A stretch of 64,000 nt of DNA from Moanibacter sp965226025 (GTDB lineage: Bacteria > Verrucomicrobiota > Verrucomicrobiia > Opitutales > UBA2987). The notes below the pieces were generated by a model. The model did not search any database. It worked only from the letters and a program-made list of their open reading frames with translations, and was not told where the DNA came from. Positions 18,940-28,146 of this stretch are shown one piece after another. The stretch lies in NCBI GenBank assembly GCA_965226025.1, contig CBDDCD010000003.1:1612001-1676000 (forward strand). Direction: 5' to 3'. Each line of letters opens with the position of its first letter. The first letter of the stretch is position 1. The translations under genes and the position numbers were made by a program.

Positions 18940-20193
18940 ATGGGTACTTCGAGGCCAAATCCCAAGGTCGTGGTTACCGGTCTGGGTGTCCTGACCGCGA
19001 TGGGTCATGATGTCGAGACGTTCTGGGCCAACCTCATTGCCGGGAAAAGTGGGATCGAGCGCATTACCCGGTTTGATATCACGGACTACTCGTGTCAGGT
19101 AGGGGCAGAAGTGCGGGACTTCGATCCCACCGAGGCGATGGATGCGAAGGAAGTCCGGCGCAATGATCGATTCACGCACTTTGCGGTGGCCGCGTCCAAG
19201 AGCGCGCTCCTCGACGGCTGTGTAGATGTTGAAAAATTGGATTCTTTTCGGATCGGTGTGATTCTGGGGTCTGGAATTGGAGGGATGGAGACGATTGAAA
19301 ATCAGTCGGAGCGTCTTCGCCATTTGGGGCCGAGAAAAGTTTCTCCATTCACAATACCTTCTCTTATCGCGAATATGGCATCGGGGGTGGTGGCGATCGA
19401 GATCGGAGCCCGTGGTACAAACTTTGGCATCGTCAGCGCTTGCGCCACTGCGACCCATTCCATTGGGGAGTCCCTTCGAATGATTCAGGTGGGAGATGCG
19501 GATATAATGGTGGCGGGAGGAAGTGAAGCCGCCATCACTCCATTGAGTTACGCCGGATTCTGCAATATGAAGGCGATGACAACGAGCCGCAACCACGACC
19601 CGCATCGCGCTAGCCGACCCTTTGACAAAACCCGCGACGGCTTCGTAATGGGGGAGGGGGCCGGAGTGGTGATCCTAGAGTCCCAGGAACATGCGGTGAG
19701 AAGGGGAGCGCGGATTTATTGTGAAGTAGCGGGGTACTCGGCCACCTGCGATGCATTTCATATAACTTCGCCGGATCCCACGGGGCGGGCACTTTCCCGA
19801 TCCATAACCAATGCCCTGGAGAATGCCAATGTCCGTCCCGAGGAAGTCCAGTATATCAACGCGCACGGCACATCCACTCTCTACAACGACAAGGCGGAGA
19901 CCGACGCGGTCAAGGAAGTCTTTGGCGATCACGCGAGGAACCTCCTAATGAGTTCGACGAAATCGATGACAGGGCACCTTCTGGGGGCGGCTGGAGCCAT
20001 CGAAGCTGCAGCCTGTGCCATGGCTATTCAGACCGGGGATATTCCACCCACGATCAACTATGAGGTGCCCGATCCCGAGTGCGATCTAAATTACGTACCC
20101 AATGAAAAGACTCGCGCCCAAGTCGATGTCGCGGTGAGCATCAATGTCGGCTTCGGGGGTCACAACGCGACATTGGTACTGAAGAGAGTCTAG
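18940..20193 (+). CDS. fabF: 3-oxoacyl-[ACP] synthase II FabF
   Basis: A 417-residue ketosynthase. The active-site Cys is C168 (SACATATHS), with H309 (NAHGTST) and H346 (TGHLLGAAG). It condenses malonyl-ACP with acyl-ACP. ATG at 18940 is taken; TTG directly before it is the alternative, and no strong Shine-Dalgarno is seen. The TAG stop is part of the palindromic repeat starting at 20190. Confidence 0.97.
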   Translation: MGTSRPNPKVVVTGLGVLTAMGHDVETFWANLIAGKSGIERITRFDITDYSCQVGAEVRDFDPTEAMDAKEVRRNDRFTHFAVAASKSALLDGCVDVEKLDSFRIGVILGSGIGGMETIENQSERLRHLGPRKVSPFTIPSLIANMASGVVAIEIGARGTNFGIVSACATATHSIGESLRMIQVGDADIMVAGGSEAAITPLSYAGFCNMKAMTTSRNHDPHRASRPFDKTRDGFVMGEGAGVVILESQEHAVRRGARIYCEVAGYSATCDAFHITSPDPTGRALSRSITNALENANVRPEEVQYINAHGTSTLYNDKAETDAVKEVFGDHARNLLMSSTKSMTGHLLGAAGAIEAAACAMAIQTGDIPPTINYEVPDPECDLNYVPNEKTRAQVDVAVSINVGFGGHNATLVLKRV

Positions 20194-20258
20194 GAGGCTG
20201 TCGGACTTTGTGCTTCGATTGATTCGCAAGTACAAGAGTTCGTCCGACAGACTCCTAG
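20190..20258. repeat. 69-bp palindromic repeat, copy A, overlapping the fabF stop
   Basis: It starts CTAGGAGGCTGTCGGAC and ends GTCCGACAGACTCCTAG, a long imperfect inverted repeat. Its reverse complement closely matches 43813-43881 over the full length. Its first TAG is the stop codon of fabF. It could form a stable mRNA hairpin at the 3' end. Confidence 0.8.
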
Positions 20259-20346
20259 CCCGCTTTTCTCACAAACTTTCTAGCATCCAAATGCGGCAGA
20301 GCGCTCCTCCCGCCGTAGTGTCGCATGCCTGCCACAAAAAGCGGGC
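20257..20346. repeat. Outer inverted repeat TAGCCCGCTTTT...AAAAAGCGGGCTA
   Basis: Arms at about 20256-20267 and 20334-20346 face each other next to the 69-bp repeat. The right arm touches the 3' end of lpd. A related TCCTAGCCGGCTTTTCTC also follows the second 69-bp copy at 43878, so this may be part of a larger element. It probably acts as a two-way terminator between the convergent fabF and lpd. Confidence 0.6.
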
Positions 20347-21749
20347 TAAAGGGAATGAATCGTTGAATTCGACACCGCCAGGGCTGCCTCTTTGAGCGAT
20401 TCCGATAGCGTTGGGTGGGCGTGGATGGTACGAGCGATGTCCTCGGCGCTCCCGCCGTATTCGATGTGAGCAACCGCGGAAGCAATCAGTTCGGAGGCAT
20501 TGTGGGCGAGGATCTGGACACCTAAGATACGGTCCGTCTCTTTCTTCACGATCACCTTAACGATTCCGTCGGTGACACCGGAAGCGATGGCTCTCCCGTT
20601 TGCCGCAAGGGGAAACTCTCCTGTCGCAACAGTTATGCCGCCCTCCTCTGCCATCGTCTCGGTGATTCCTACGGATGCGATTTCGGGATTGGTGTAAATA
20701 ACATTTGGCAGTGCGTCATAATTTACTGCTCCATGGTGTCCCGTGAGGGTTTCGGCGACGGCGATTCCCTCTTCCTCGGCTTTGTGGGCCAGCATCGGGC
20801 CTTCAACGGCATCACCGATCGCATAGATTCCTTCAACATTGGTTCGGAGGGATTCATCGGTGACGACAAAACCACGATCGTTCGTCTGGATTCCCACTTC
20901 CTTCAGACCGAGTCCATCGGTAGAGGGCGATCGTCCGACCGCGACCAGCACTTTTTCAGTCTCGATTTGGAAGCGCTCATCCTCTCTTTCGACAGTGACA
21001 GTGACACCATCACTGGACTCTTCCAGTCCGGATACTTTCGCGGAAGTCTCGATTCGTATTCCTTGCTTCCTGAAAATGCGTTCGGCCAAGACGCTGATTT
21101 CCTCATCGAAGGTGGGAGCTATTCGGGGTAGAAATTCAACAATCGCGACCTCGGTTCCCAGTCGTGCCCAGACAGAACCGAGCTCCAATCCAATCGCCCC
21201 GCCTCCGACTACGACCAAGCTATCGGGGATTTGGTCAAAAGCGATGGCGTCATCGCTCGAGACGATCCTGTGGCCATCAATTTCGATTCCGGGCAGCTCG
21301 GCAACCTTGGAGCCGGTCGCGATGACGATGTTCCGGGATCGGTAAGTCTCCGATCCGTCCGGACCGGTCACTCTCACCGATCCGGGTTCGACGATCTCTC
21401 CCAGGCCCTGGAGAACCTGGATGCCGCGCTTGCGGACCAGCATCTCGACTCCTTTTCGAAGCGTCGCAACGATTCCATCCTTCCTCTTCATCAGGGTGTC
21501 GAGATCGATCGAAACCTCGCCGATTTTTATTCCGTGCGAGTCACTCTGATTTTTGGCAAAATGAAACATCTCGGTAGAATGAAGCAGAGCTTTGCTGGGT
21601 ATGCATCCGACATTGAGGCAGGTGCCTCCGAGAAAGCGGTCTTTTTCGACGATTGCGGTTTTGAGGCCGAGTTGAGCGCCCCGTATGGCGCAGACATAGC
21701 CACCAGGTCCCGCGCCGATGACGATGAGATCGTAGTTATCTTCTGTCAT
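20346..21749 (-). CDS. lpdA: Dihydrolipoamide dehydrogenase (E3)
   Basis: About 467 residues. FAD-binding GAGPGGYVCAIRGAQLG starts at residue 12; the redox disulfide is C44/C49 in GGTCLNVGCIPSK; the NAD site is VVGGGAIGLELGSVW; the C-terminal dimer/active site is HAHPTLSE. It reoxidises dihydrolipoyl groups of the 2-oxoglutarate complex encoded upstream. The ATG at 21749 lies 2 bases after the sucB stop. Confidence 0.96.
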   Translation of the reverse strand: MTEDNYDLIVIGAGPGGYVCAIRGAQLGLKTAIVEKDRFLGGTCLNVGCIPSKALLHSTEMFHFAKNQSDSHGIKIGEVSIDLDTLMKRKDGIVATLRKGVEMLVRKRGIQVLQGLGEIVEPGSVRVTGPDGSETYRSRNIVIATGSKVAELPGIEIDGHRIVSSDDAIAFDQIPDSLVVVGGGAIGLELGSVWARLGTEVAIVEFLPRIAPTFDEEISVLAERIFRKQGIRIETSAKVSGLEESSDGVTVTVEREDERFQIETEKVLVAVGRSPSTDGLGLKEVGIQTNDRGFVVTDESLRTNVEGIYAIGDAVEGPMLAHKAEEEGIAVAETLTGHHGAVNYDALPNVIYTNPEIASVGITETMAEEGGITVATGEFPLAANGRAIASGVTDGIVKVIVKKETDRILGVQILAHNASELIASAVAHIEYGGSAEDIARTIHAHPTLSESLKEAALAVSNSTIHSL

Positions 21750-21751
21750 GA

Positions 21752-23050
21752 TCAAATTTCGAAAAGCAGTCGGGAAGGATCCTCGATTGACTCCTTGACT
21801 TTGATTAGAAAGTTAACAGATGAGGCCCCGTCAACCAGCCGATGGTCGTAACTGAGGGCCAGATACATCATGGGACGGACGACAATTTCGCCCTCCACGA
21901 CAACTGGACGGTCCTTGATTGCATGCATTCCGAGAATACCGCTTTGGGGCTGGTTAAGAATCGGAGTTGAAAGCATGGAACCGTAAATTCCCCCGTTGGA
22001 AATCGTAAAGACCCCTCCCTGGAGGTCCTCGATCTGAATCTTGCCGGTTCGCGCCTTTTGCGCCAGCTCGACTATTCTCTTCTCGACGTCGGCGAAATTC
22101 AGGGAGTCGCAGTCCCGAACCACCGGGACCATCAAGCCTTTCTCGGTGGAGACGGCGACGCCGATGTCGAAAAAATGATTCTCAATGACATAATCCCCTT
22201 CCATTTGGGCATTCAGGGAAGGTACCTCTTTGAGAGCGTGAACCACTGCTTTGACGAAAAAGGACATGAAACCGAGCTTTATCCCGTGCTTGTCGGTGAA
22301 GGCGTCCTGATGTTTTCGCCGGAAAGCCATGACCGAACTCATGTCAACTTCGTTGAACGTCGAAAGGATCGCCGCGGTCTGCTGTGCCGCGACGAGACGT
22401 TCCGCAATCCTCCTCCGAAGGGGCGATATTCTACGGCGTGTGGTTCTGGCTTCGGAAGGTCGTTCCTGATCGGATTGGGAAGGCTCTCCCTGAGAGGAAA
22501 TTTCGGAGGCTTCGGCTGAATCCTTGTGTTCTTCAAAGACGTCACCCTTCGTGATTCGGCCGCCTTTGCCGGTGCCCGCAATCGTGCTGGGATCGATTGC
22601 AGAAGCCACCAGGTGGTGGCGGACGGCTGGAGAGTGTAAGCTCTGGCCACGGCTCCCTTCTGCTGATGGCGGTTTGGAGGGGGGTAGGGGCCGATCGTTT
22701 TTCGCTGACTTTTCGGGGGAGGCATCTCCTACCGCATGACCGACTCTCCCACCCGATTTCCCGTCATCGGAAACTTCCGCCTCAGCAGTATCGTCGTCGG
22801 ACTTGGTCGCCTGAGCCGTCTCGTCGATAATCGCTAGAATTTGGCCAATCTCGACCTCTTCACCTTCCTGGACGCTGAGGGAGATACGTCCGTCAGCTTC
22901 AGCCATGCCTTCCGAAGTGATCTTATCCGTCTCGAGGTCGTAAATTGGCTGACCGCTCCTTATAAAGGCCCCGTCGTCGACATGCCACTCAGTCAGGATT
23001 CCGGAAGTAATGGATTCGCCAAGAGTTGGCACTCGAACCTCAATAGACAT
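21752..23050 (-). CDS. sucB: Dihydrolipoamide succinyltransferase (E2)
   Basis: A 432-residue E2. One lipoyl domain with the lipoylated K43 (ETDKITSEG), an Ala/Pro/acid-rich linker, a peripheral-subunit-binding domain (HSPAVRHHLVASAIDPSTI), and the catalytic acyltransferase domain ending with DHRLVDGASSV (His/Asp). It transfers succinyl groups to CoA. It lies between sucA and lpd in one operon. Confidence 0.96.
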   Translation of the reverse strand: MSIEVRVPTLGESITSGILTEWHVDDGAFIRSGQPIYDLETDKITSEGMAEADGRISLSVQEGEEVEIGQILAIIDETAQATKSDDDTAEAEVSDDGKSGGRVGHAVGDASPEKSAKNDRPLPPSKPPSAEGSRGQSLHSPAVRHHLVASAIDPSTIAGTGKGGRITKGDVFEEHKDSAEASEISSQGEPSQSDQERPSEARTTRRRISPLRRRIAERLVAAQQTAAILSTFNEVDMSSVMAFRRKHQDAFTDKHGIKLGFMSFFVKAVVHALKEVPSLNAQMEGDYVIENHFFDIGVAVSTEKGLMVPVVRDCDSLNFADVEKRIVELAQKARTGKIQIEDLQGGVFTISNGGIYGSMLSTPILNQPQSGILGMHAIKDRPVVVEGEIVVRPMMYLALSYDHRLVDGASSVNFLIKVKESIEDPSRLLFEI

Positions 23051-23079
23051 GCGGGGATAGGGAGTCGGGGATCTTGGAG

Positions 23080-25869
23080 TTACAGGGTGAAAGCGTCTTT
23101 GACCAGCGCTGCCTGTTCTCTTTTGTGAAGGGCCAGTGATCCGACCGCCGGGCTTGCGCTCGCGTCTCTACCGGCGTAAGACGGTTTGAGGCTAAAGATC
23201 TCTTCGAGTTGGGGAGCGATATAGTTCCATGTTCCCATGTTCTGGGATTCTTCCTGGCACCAGACGACGGTATTGCAGGAGGAGTACTGCTCGGAAATCT
23301 CAGCGAGACGCTTAAGATGGAGCGGATAGAGCTGCTCAATTCTGATGATTGCGGCTCCCTCAGACCCGTTGTGTCGTTGGTACTCCTTCAGATCGTAGTA
23401 AACCTTTCCGCTGCAGAAGATCAGACGCCTGCACTCTACGGTCGAGTCGACATCGTCAATGATCTCGTGGAACTCATCCTGGCTGAAATCCTCCTTTGAG
23501 GAGACTGCCTCCTTGTGACGGAGAAGGCTCTTGGGCGCCATAATGACGAGGGGTTTCCTAATATCCCTTTTCATTTGTCGACGCAGGAGGTGGAAATATT
23601 GGTGCGGTTTGGTGAGACTGCACACCTGAATGTTCGACTCGGCACAAGATTGAAGAAAGCGCTCCAGACGAGCTGAAGAATGCTCGGGCCCTTGACCCTC
23701 ATAGCCGTGAGGCAGGAGCATAACGAGGCCGCTGACGAGCATCCACTTTGACTCGCTGCTGGCGATGAATTGGTCGATTATAACCTGGGCGCCGTTGACA
23801 AAATCGCCGAACTGGGCTTCCCAAAGGCACAACATTTGGGGGTAGTCTAGAGAATAACCGTAGTCAAAGCCCAACACCGCTGCCTCCGAAAGAAGAGAGT
23901 TGTGAACGCAGAGAATGGCCTTGCGTCTCTCCATGTTCATCAGAGGAAGGTAGGGTTCCCTCGTTTGATTGTCGTAGATCACGGAATGCCGCTGGCTGAA
24001 GGTGCCCCGGGCGCTGTCCTGCCCTGATAGTCGGACCGGAGTCCCCTCCAGCATCAATGTTCCCCACGCCAGTGACTCGGCGAAGGCCCAGTCGATTCCG
24101 GTATTCTCGGAGAATGCCACCCATTTCGCGTCGAGCTGGCGTTTGATCTTGGGGTTCACCTTCATTTCCAGAGGCAGGTTCGTTAAGGACCTCGCCACGT
24201 GTTCGAGGTCTTCTTGTCTCACCCTCGTTTTTATCGGCCTAAAAGAGTAGGGGGGCTGGCGTATTGCGTCGGAGCCTTCAAATGCATCGTTCTCGTGCTC
24301 TTTCTGGGCGCTCCTTTTCTTCTGACGTTTAAACGCGTTTTCGAGAGACTCTCGAAAACGGGAGGTGATCTCTGCGGCGTCCTCATTGCTCAAGACGCCT
24401 TCACTACGCAGTTGCTTAATCAGAGTCTCGCTGATGGGAGGATGTTTGGAAATCTGTTTGTAGAGCTTGGGCTGCGTAAAAGCCGGTTCATCCGCCTCGT
24501 TATGTCCGTGGCGCCGGTAGCAATACATGTCGATTACAACGTCATCTCCGAATTTCTGTCGGTATTCGAGGGCCAGTTCTGTAACCATGACCATCGCTTG
24601 TGGATCGTCTCCATTGACATGAAAAATCGGAGCCTCGACCATCTTCGCGACATCGGTGCAGTAGCGGCTGGAGCGAGCCTCCGAAGGATCGGTCGTAAAC
24701 CCGATCTGGTTATTGATGACAAAGTGTATGGTTCCTCCCGTCGTGTAGCCCTTGAGCTTGGAGAGATTCAGCACCTCGCTGACCAGACCCTGACCTGCGA
24801 AGGCCGCATCTCCATGAATGAGAACGGGCAGGACTTTCTTCCTTTCGAAGTCTCCCAATATTCGTTGCCTTGCCCTCGCCCGGCCCTCGACGATTGGATT
24901 CACAGCTTCCAGATGGCTCGGATTCGCCGCCAGGGTGATGCTGACTTGGTTCCCCTTCGAAGTTGTGATCTCGGAACGGTAGCCGAGATGATATTTTACG
25001 TCTCCATCCCCGTGAATGGTTTCCGGGATGTAATTTTCGGAAAATTCGTCGAAGAGAAACTCGTAGGACTTTCCGAGGATGTTAGCCAAGACATTGAGTC
25101 GGCCTCGGTGAGCCATGCCCATTACCAACTCCTCGATCTGCTGTTCCCCGCACTGCTCGATGAGAGCGTCCAGGCTGGGAATGAGAGATTCGCCTCCTTC
25201 CAGACCGAATCGTTTCTGTCCCACGAATCGAGAGTGGAGATACTTCTCAAAGATCTCCCCATTCAAGACCTTTTCCAAAATCCGAAGTTTCCGTTCGCGG
25301 CCGAAAGCGGGGATATTCAGGGTGGGTTCTATTTGGTTCTGCAACCATCGGTACTTCTCGGTCTCTTGGATGTGGAGGTACTCGACGCCGATATGACCGC
25401 AATATGTGGTATGCAGGTCCTGCAAGAGCCGGCGGAGCGACATCGCCGTGCCTTCCCGATAGTTCCCGGTGTCGTACTCGCTTTCGAGATCCTCTTCGGT
25501 GAATCCAAGTCGTTCGAGAGAGAGGCGCGGGTTGGACTCAAGGTGCTTAATGGGGTTAAAATCGGCCTGAGTGTGTCCAATTGAGCGAAATACATAGATC
25601 GCTCCGATGAATTGAGCCTGTTTCCTGGAATCAACACCTTTGTGAGTTTGCCTGGGCTGCAGAGAACCGTCGATGCGGGTTGGCGATTCGGATGAGTCTC
25701 GATTGGACAGTTCCGAGGGAGGGCGAGTTTGTCCGTTTCCAGCAAGTTCGAAACCCTCAAAAAAAGCGCGCCAGGTTTCGTCCAGGTCATCCGGATTGCT
25801 CAGCCATCGATTGTAGCAATCGTCGATGACATCGGTATTCCAGTGGGTGGAAAAAGTCGGATTTCTCAT
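23080..25869 (-). CDS. sucA: 2-oxoglutarate dehydrogenase E1
   Basis: About 929 residues, a thiamine-diphosphate-dependent E1. The N-terminal E2-binding segment STHWNTDVIDDCYNRWLSNP is typical; the ThDP region is seen in HGDAAFAGQG and GFTTDPSEARSS, and YRRHGHNEADEPAFTQP is the E1 signature. It decarboxylates 2-oxoglutarate in the TCA cycle. The frame is open to 25935; MRNPTFS at 25869 matches family N-termini best, while ATG at 25887 follows a better GGGG and remains possible. It is followed by sucB after 29 bases. Confidence 0.95.
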   Translation of the reverse strand: MRNPTFSTHWNTDVIDDCYNRWLSNPDDLDETWRAFFEGFELAGNGQTRPPSELSNRDSSESPTRIDGSLQPRQTHKGVDSRKQAQFIGAIYVFRSIGHTQADFNPIKHLESNPRLSLERLGFTEEDLESEYDTGNYREGTAMSLRRLLQDLHTTYCGHIGVEYLHIQETEKYRWLQNQIEPTLNIPAFGRERKLRILEKVLNGEIFEKYLHSRFVGQKRFGLEGGESLIPSLDALIEQCGEQQIEELVMGMAHRGRLNVLANILGKSYEFLFDEFSENYIPETIHGDGDVKYHLGYRSEITTSKGNQVSITLAANPSHLEAVNPIVEGRARARQRILGDFERKKVLPVLIHGDAAFAGQGLVSEVLNLSKLKGYTTGGTIHFVINNQIGFTTDPSEARSSRYCTDVAKMVEAPIFHVNGDDPQAMVMVTELALEYRQKFGDDVVIDMYCYRRHGHNEADEPAFTQPKLYKQISKHPPISETLIKQLRSEGVLSNEDAAEITSRFRESLENAFKRQKKRSAQKEHENDAFEGSDAIRQPPYSFRPIKTRVRQEDLEHVARSLTNLPLEMKVNPKIKRQLDAKWVAFSENTGIDWAFAESLAWGTLMLEGTPVRLSGQDSARGTFSQRHSVIYDNQTREPYLPLMNMERRKAILCVHNSLLSEAAVLGFDYGYSLDYPQMLCLWEAQFGDFVNGAQVIIDQFIASSESKWMLVSGLVMLLPHGYEGQGPEHSSARLERFLQSCAESNIQVCSLTKPHQYFHLLRRQMKRDIRKPLVIMAPKSLLRHKEAVSSKEDFSQDEFHEIIDDVDSTVECRRLIFCSGKVYYDLKEYQRHNGSEGAAIIRIEQLYPLHLKRLAEISEQYSSCNTVVWCQEESQNMGTWNYIAPQLEEIFSLKPSYAGRDASASPAVGSLALHKREQAALVKDAFTL

Positions 25870-26084
25870 TGCGATAACAACCGGCATAGTCCCCGCGATT
25901 CGGGATTCGCATTCACGCTTCTTTCGATTCCACAACGCGTGTCATTTGCGTTCCTGCTGTTGGGGACCTGCAACTAAATGAATCTTTGAAATTGAACACA
26001 AGCGAGAATGATGTCTTAAGTGTTTAGCGTTGACTCGGAATACGGCATCGATTTGCACGGAATTACACCATTTAGAAAGATCCA

Positions 26085-26303
26085 ATGAATCTGACTGAAA
26101 TCGCAAATACTCTGAGAGTCTTGAACCGTCCATCGGGTGGGGAACAGATCCTTGAAGCAGTACGGAAGGTCGACCGTTTTCTCAGTGCGCACAGAGTTGA
26201 TCTGGAACCGCGCCTGGTGCACTTTCTCGAGCGTCGGAGTTATCAGAAGGCCCTTCAATTTATCGAGGAAGAGACCGAGCCGCCGCGGGGTAATTGCGGG
26301 TAG
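26085..26303 (+). CDS. Small protein of unknown function, helical
   Basis: A 72-residue protein, MNLTEIANTLRVLNRPSG then ILEAVRKVDRFLSAHRVD and LEPRLVHFLERRSYQKALQF. It is predicted all-helical with regular heptad-like charge, no membrane segment, and looks like a genuine coding sequence. It is divergent from sucA and followed directly by a strong hairpin. I do not recognise a family. Confidence 0.65.
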   Translation: MNLTEIANTLRVLNRPSGGEQILEAVRKVDRFLSAHRVDLEPRLVHFLERRSYQKALQFIEEETEPPRGNCG

Positions 26304-26370
26304 AAAATGGACTGTTTGCGGCTCCTTCGGGCCTCCTATACTGGCCCCGAGGAGCCGCAAACAGTCCATT
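26302..26370. terminator. Strong bidirectional terminator
   Basis: A near-perfect inverted repeat of about 27 bp per arm (AAAATGGACTGTTTGCGGCT... with its complement) and a short loop, flanked by an A run on the left and a T run on the right, so it can stop transcription from both convergent genes. Confidence 0.85.
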
Positions 26371-26373
26371 TTC

Positions 26374-28134
26374 TTACTCGTCGGCGAAGACGATATCGGG
26401 TTCGAAGGAGACGGTCAGGCGGTACTGTTGGCCAGGTCGCATGATGAGGGGATGGTCACGCTGAAGGGTTTGCAGATAATGGATGTTTCCGTAGTAGGTT
26501 TTGAAGAGGGGCTCGTTTGTAACCACCTCTGTTTCTTCCCAAGAAGCCTGGAAATCGTCCTTAAGGACCCTGCACCTTAGACCTTCAGGTCCTAAGGTGT
26601 AGGCAGTTGAAATGCGGTAAACGGTGTGTGGGGCAGCAATCACGAGGACGTATCGCATCCTGTCCATTTGCACCTGGTTCTTTACCGAGAAAATGAAATC
26701 ACTTGTGACTTTGTTACCGGAGAAAGTCCAAGACACTTTTGACGAACCCAGACCCGGAACGACCTCCTCATCTTTGGTGATCAATTCCGGTTGTTCGAAG
26801 CGAAAATAGAAGGTCCTTCTCAGCCCTAGACCCGTGACGCACCGCTTTCCATAGTAGGATGGAATAATGATCCGATCGCCGAAAGTGAGCTCAGGAAGCA
26901 TGATTGGTAGGTAGCGATCGGTCGGCCAGTCGAAGAGTCCGGGACAGTGGGGAAAAGCGAGGGAGTCGGATGTTCCCTCGCGGCCCGACCCGACCAGAGG
27001 AATCTGAACATGCAAACCGCTTGTCGTGTCTTGGTATATAAATACACCCTGCTCTTTGCGGTTTGACTTGTCAAAGATCACGAATCGCCCTCTGGTCCCT
27101 CCGGAGGCGACTCCGGGAATCATCTCGCCACCGATGGATCGAGCTAAACGGGCCCATTGGCAAAGATAACGGGCCCCATCAAAGTTCGCCAGCCTGGTGG
27201 TGTGTTCTTCGTTTGTGCTGCGTTCAACATCTCGAATGACCAGAAAACCATGCTCCTGGTCGAGGTAGGTCATGAAGAAGAACTGAAAGAGGCGGCGCAA
27301 GATGTCGAAATAGAGCGGTTTCTTTTCTTCGGAAATCCATCCATCGCGCATGCCCTGGAGAATGATGCTGATGCAGTGCATTTGTCCATAAGCGCCGATG
27401 CCTCTCCCGTAGATCCATCCCAGACCGTCCTGGCGGACAATATCCGGCATCATACGAATATACTTCTCGGCAAAGGTCCGCAGGCTAGGAAGCTTCCTTT
27501 CGCGAAGATGCATATTGGCGTGAAGCTGCAAGGCTTGGCGGATAAAGACGAAGCTCAAGATCCCGTTGAGGTCGAAGGCGCCACCAATGCCTACTTCGGG
27601 TGCGTCATCGCAGTAATTTGCCGAACTGTTTTGATTGATTCGTTCGATGAAACGGTCGATCAATTTGCCGGTTTCATCCTTTTTTGAGAGTCCCATGCTG
27701 AAGCGAGCGACGGCTTTTGCGACATTGAAGGCCTGCAGGTGGCCGGTATAGTCGGTACGGGCAAGCAGCCTTTTGTCGAGGCGCTCGCGAGTGGGATCGA
27801 GGAGACGTTCCCAGATTGGGTTTCTGTCTTTTGACGCTCCGAAAGAGAGCAGGCCTAGAGCGGCGTAGGCCAAACCGTTTTCGTTCGGCTCTTCCGTGAA
27901 TGCTTGGGCCGTGATGCAGCGGGCCGAGAGGTCGATAAGATCGTGGTCTCCGAGTTGGATTTCTTCCGTGAGACGATGGAATTCTCCCATTGCGAGAGCC
28001 GCGTGTCCAGGTTCGTCGAGCTGTTGGTTCTCGCTTCCGAATGGCGTAATCGAGCCGTCCTCGTTGATTGAGTCCAGATTATGGCCGAGGGTGGATCGAG
28101 CCATATCCAGGCATTGGTCAGCAAAACTCAGCAT
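26374..28134 (-). CDS. Uncharacterised 586-residue protein co-transcribed with rho
   Basis: I do not recognise it. The N-terminal two-thirds is rich in helices (ARCITAQAFTEEPNENGLAYA, HLQAFNVAKAVARFSMGLS, IRQALQLHANMHLRERKLP), suggesting an (alpha/alpha) repeat barrel; the last third is strand-rich (TFYFRFEQPELIT, VRYRISTAY-like), as in polysaccharide lyases or unusual glycosidases. No signal peptide. It begins 12 bases after the rho stop on the same strand, so the two are probably co-transcribed. Confidence 0.8.
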   Translation of the reverse strand: MLSFADQCLDMARSTLGHNLDSINEDGSITPFGSENQQLDEPGHAALAMGEFHRLTEEIQLGDHDLIDLSARCITAQAFTEEPNENGLAYAALGLLSFGASKDRNPIWERLLDPTRERLDKRLLARTDYTGHLQAFNVAKAVARFSMGLSKKDETGKLIDRFIERINQNSSANYCDDAPEVGIGGAFDLNGILSFVFIRQALQLHANMHLRERKLPSLRTFAEKYIRMMPDIVRQDGLGWIYGRGIGAYGQMHCISIILQGMRDGWISEEKKPLYFDILRRLFQFFFMTYLDQEHGFLVIRDVERSTNEEHTTRLANFDGARYLCQWARLARSIGGEMIPGVASGGTRGRFVIFDKSNRKEQGVFIYQDTTSGLHVQIPLVGSGREGTSDSLAFPHCPGLFDWPTDRYLPIMLPELTFGDRIIIPSYYGKRCVTGLGLRRTFYFRFEQPELITKDEEVVPGLGSSKVSWTFSGNKVTSDFIFSVKNQVQMDRMRYVLVIAAPHTVYRISTAYTLGPEGLRCRVLKDDFQASWEETEVVTNEPLFKTYYGNIHYLQTLQRDHPLIMRPGQQYRLTVSFEPDIVFADE

Positions 28135-28146
28135 TGAAGTTTCAGG

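Noticed and set aside
24199..25584. Plus-strand open frame of 461 codons
   Set aside because: Complete antisense shadow of sucA, whose protein is unmistakable.
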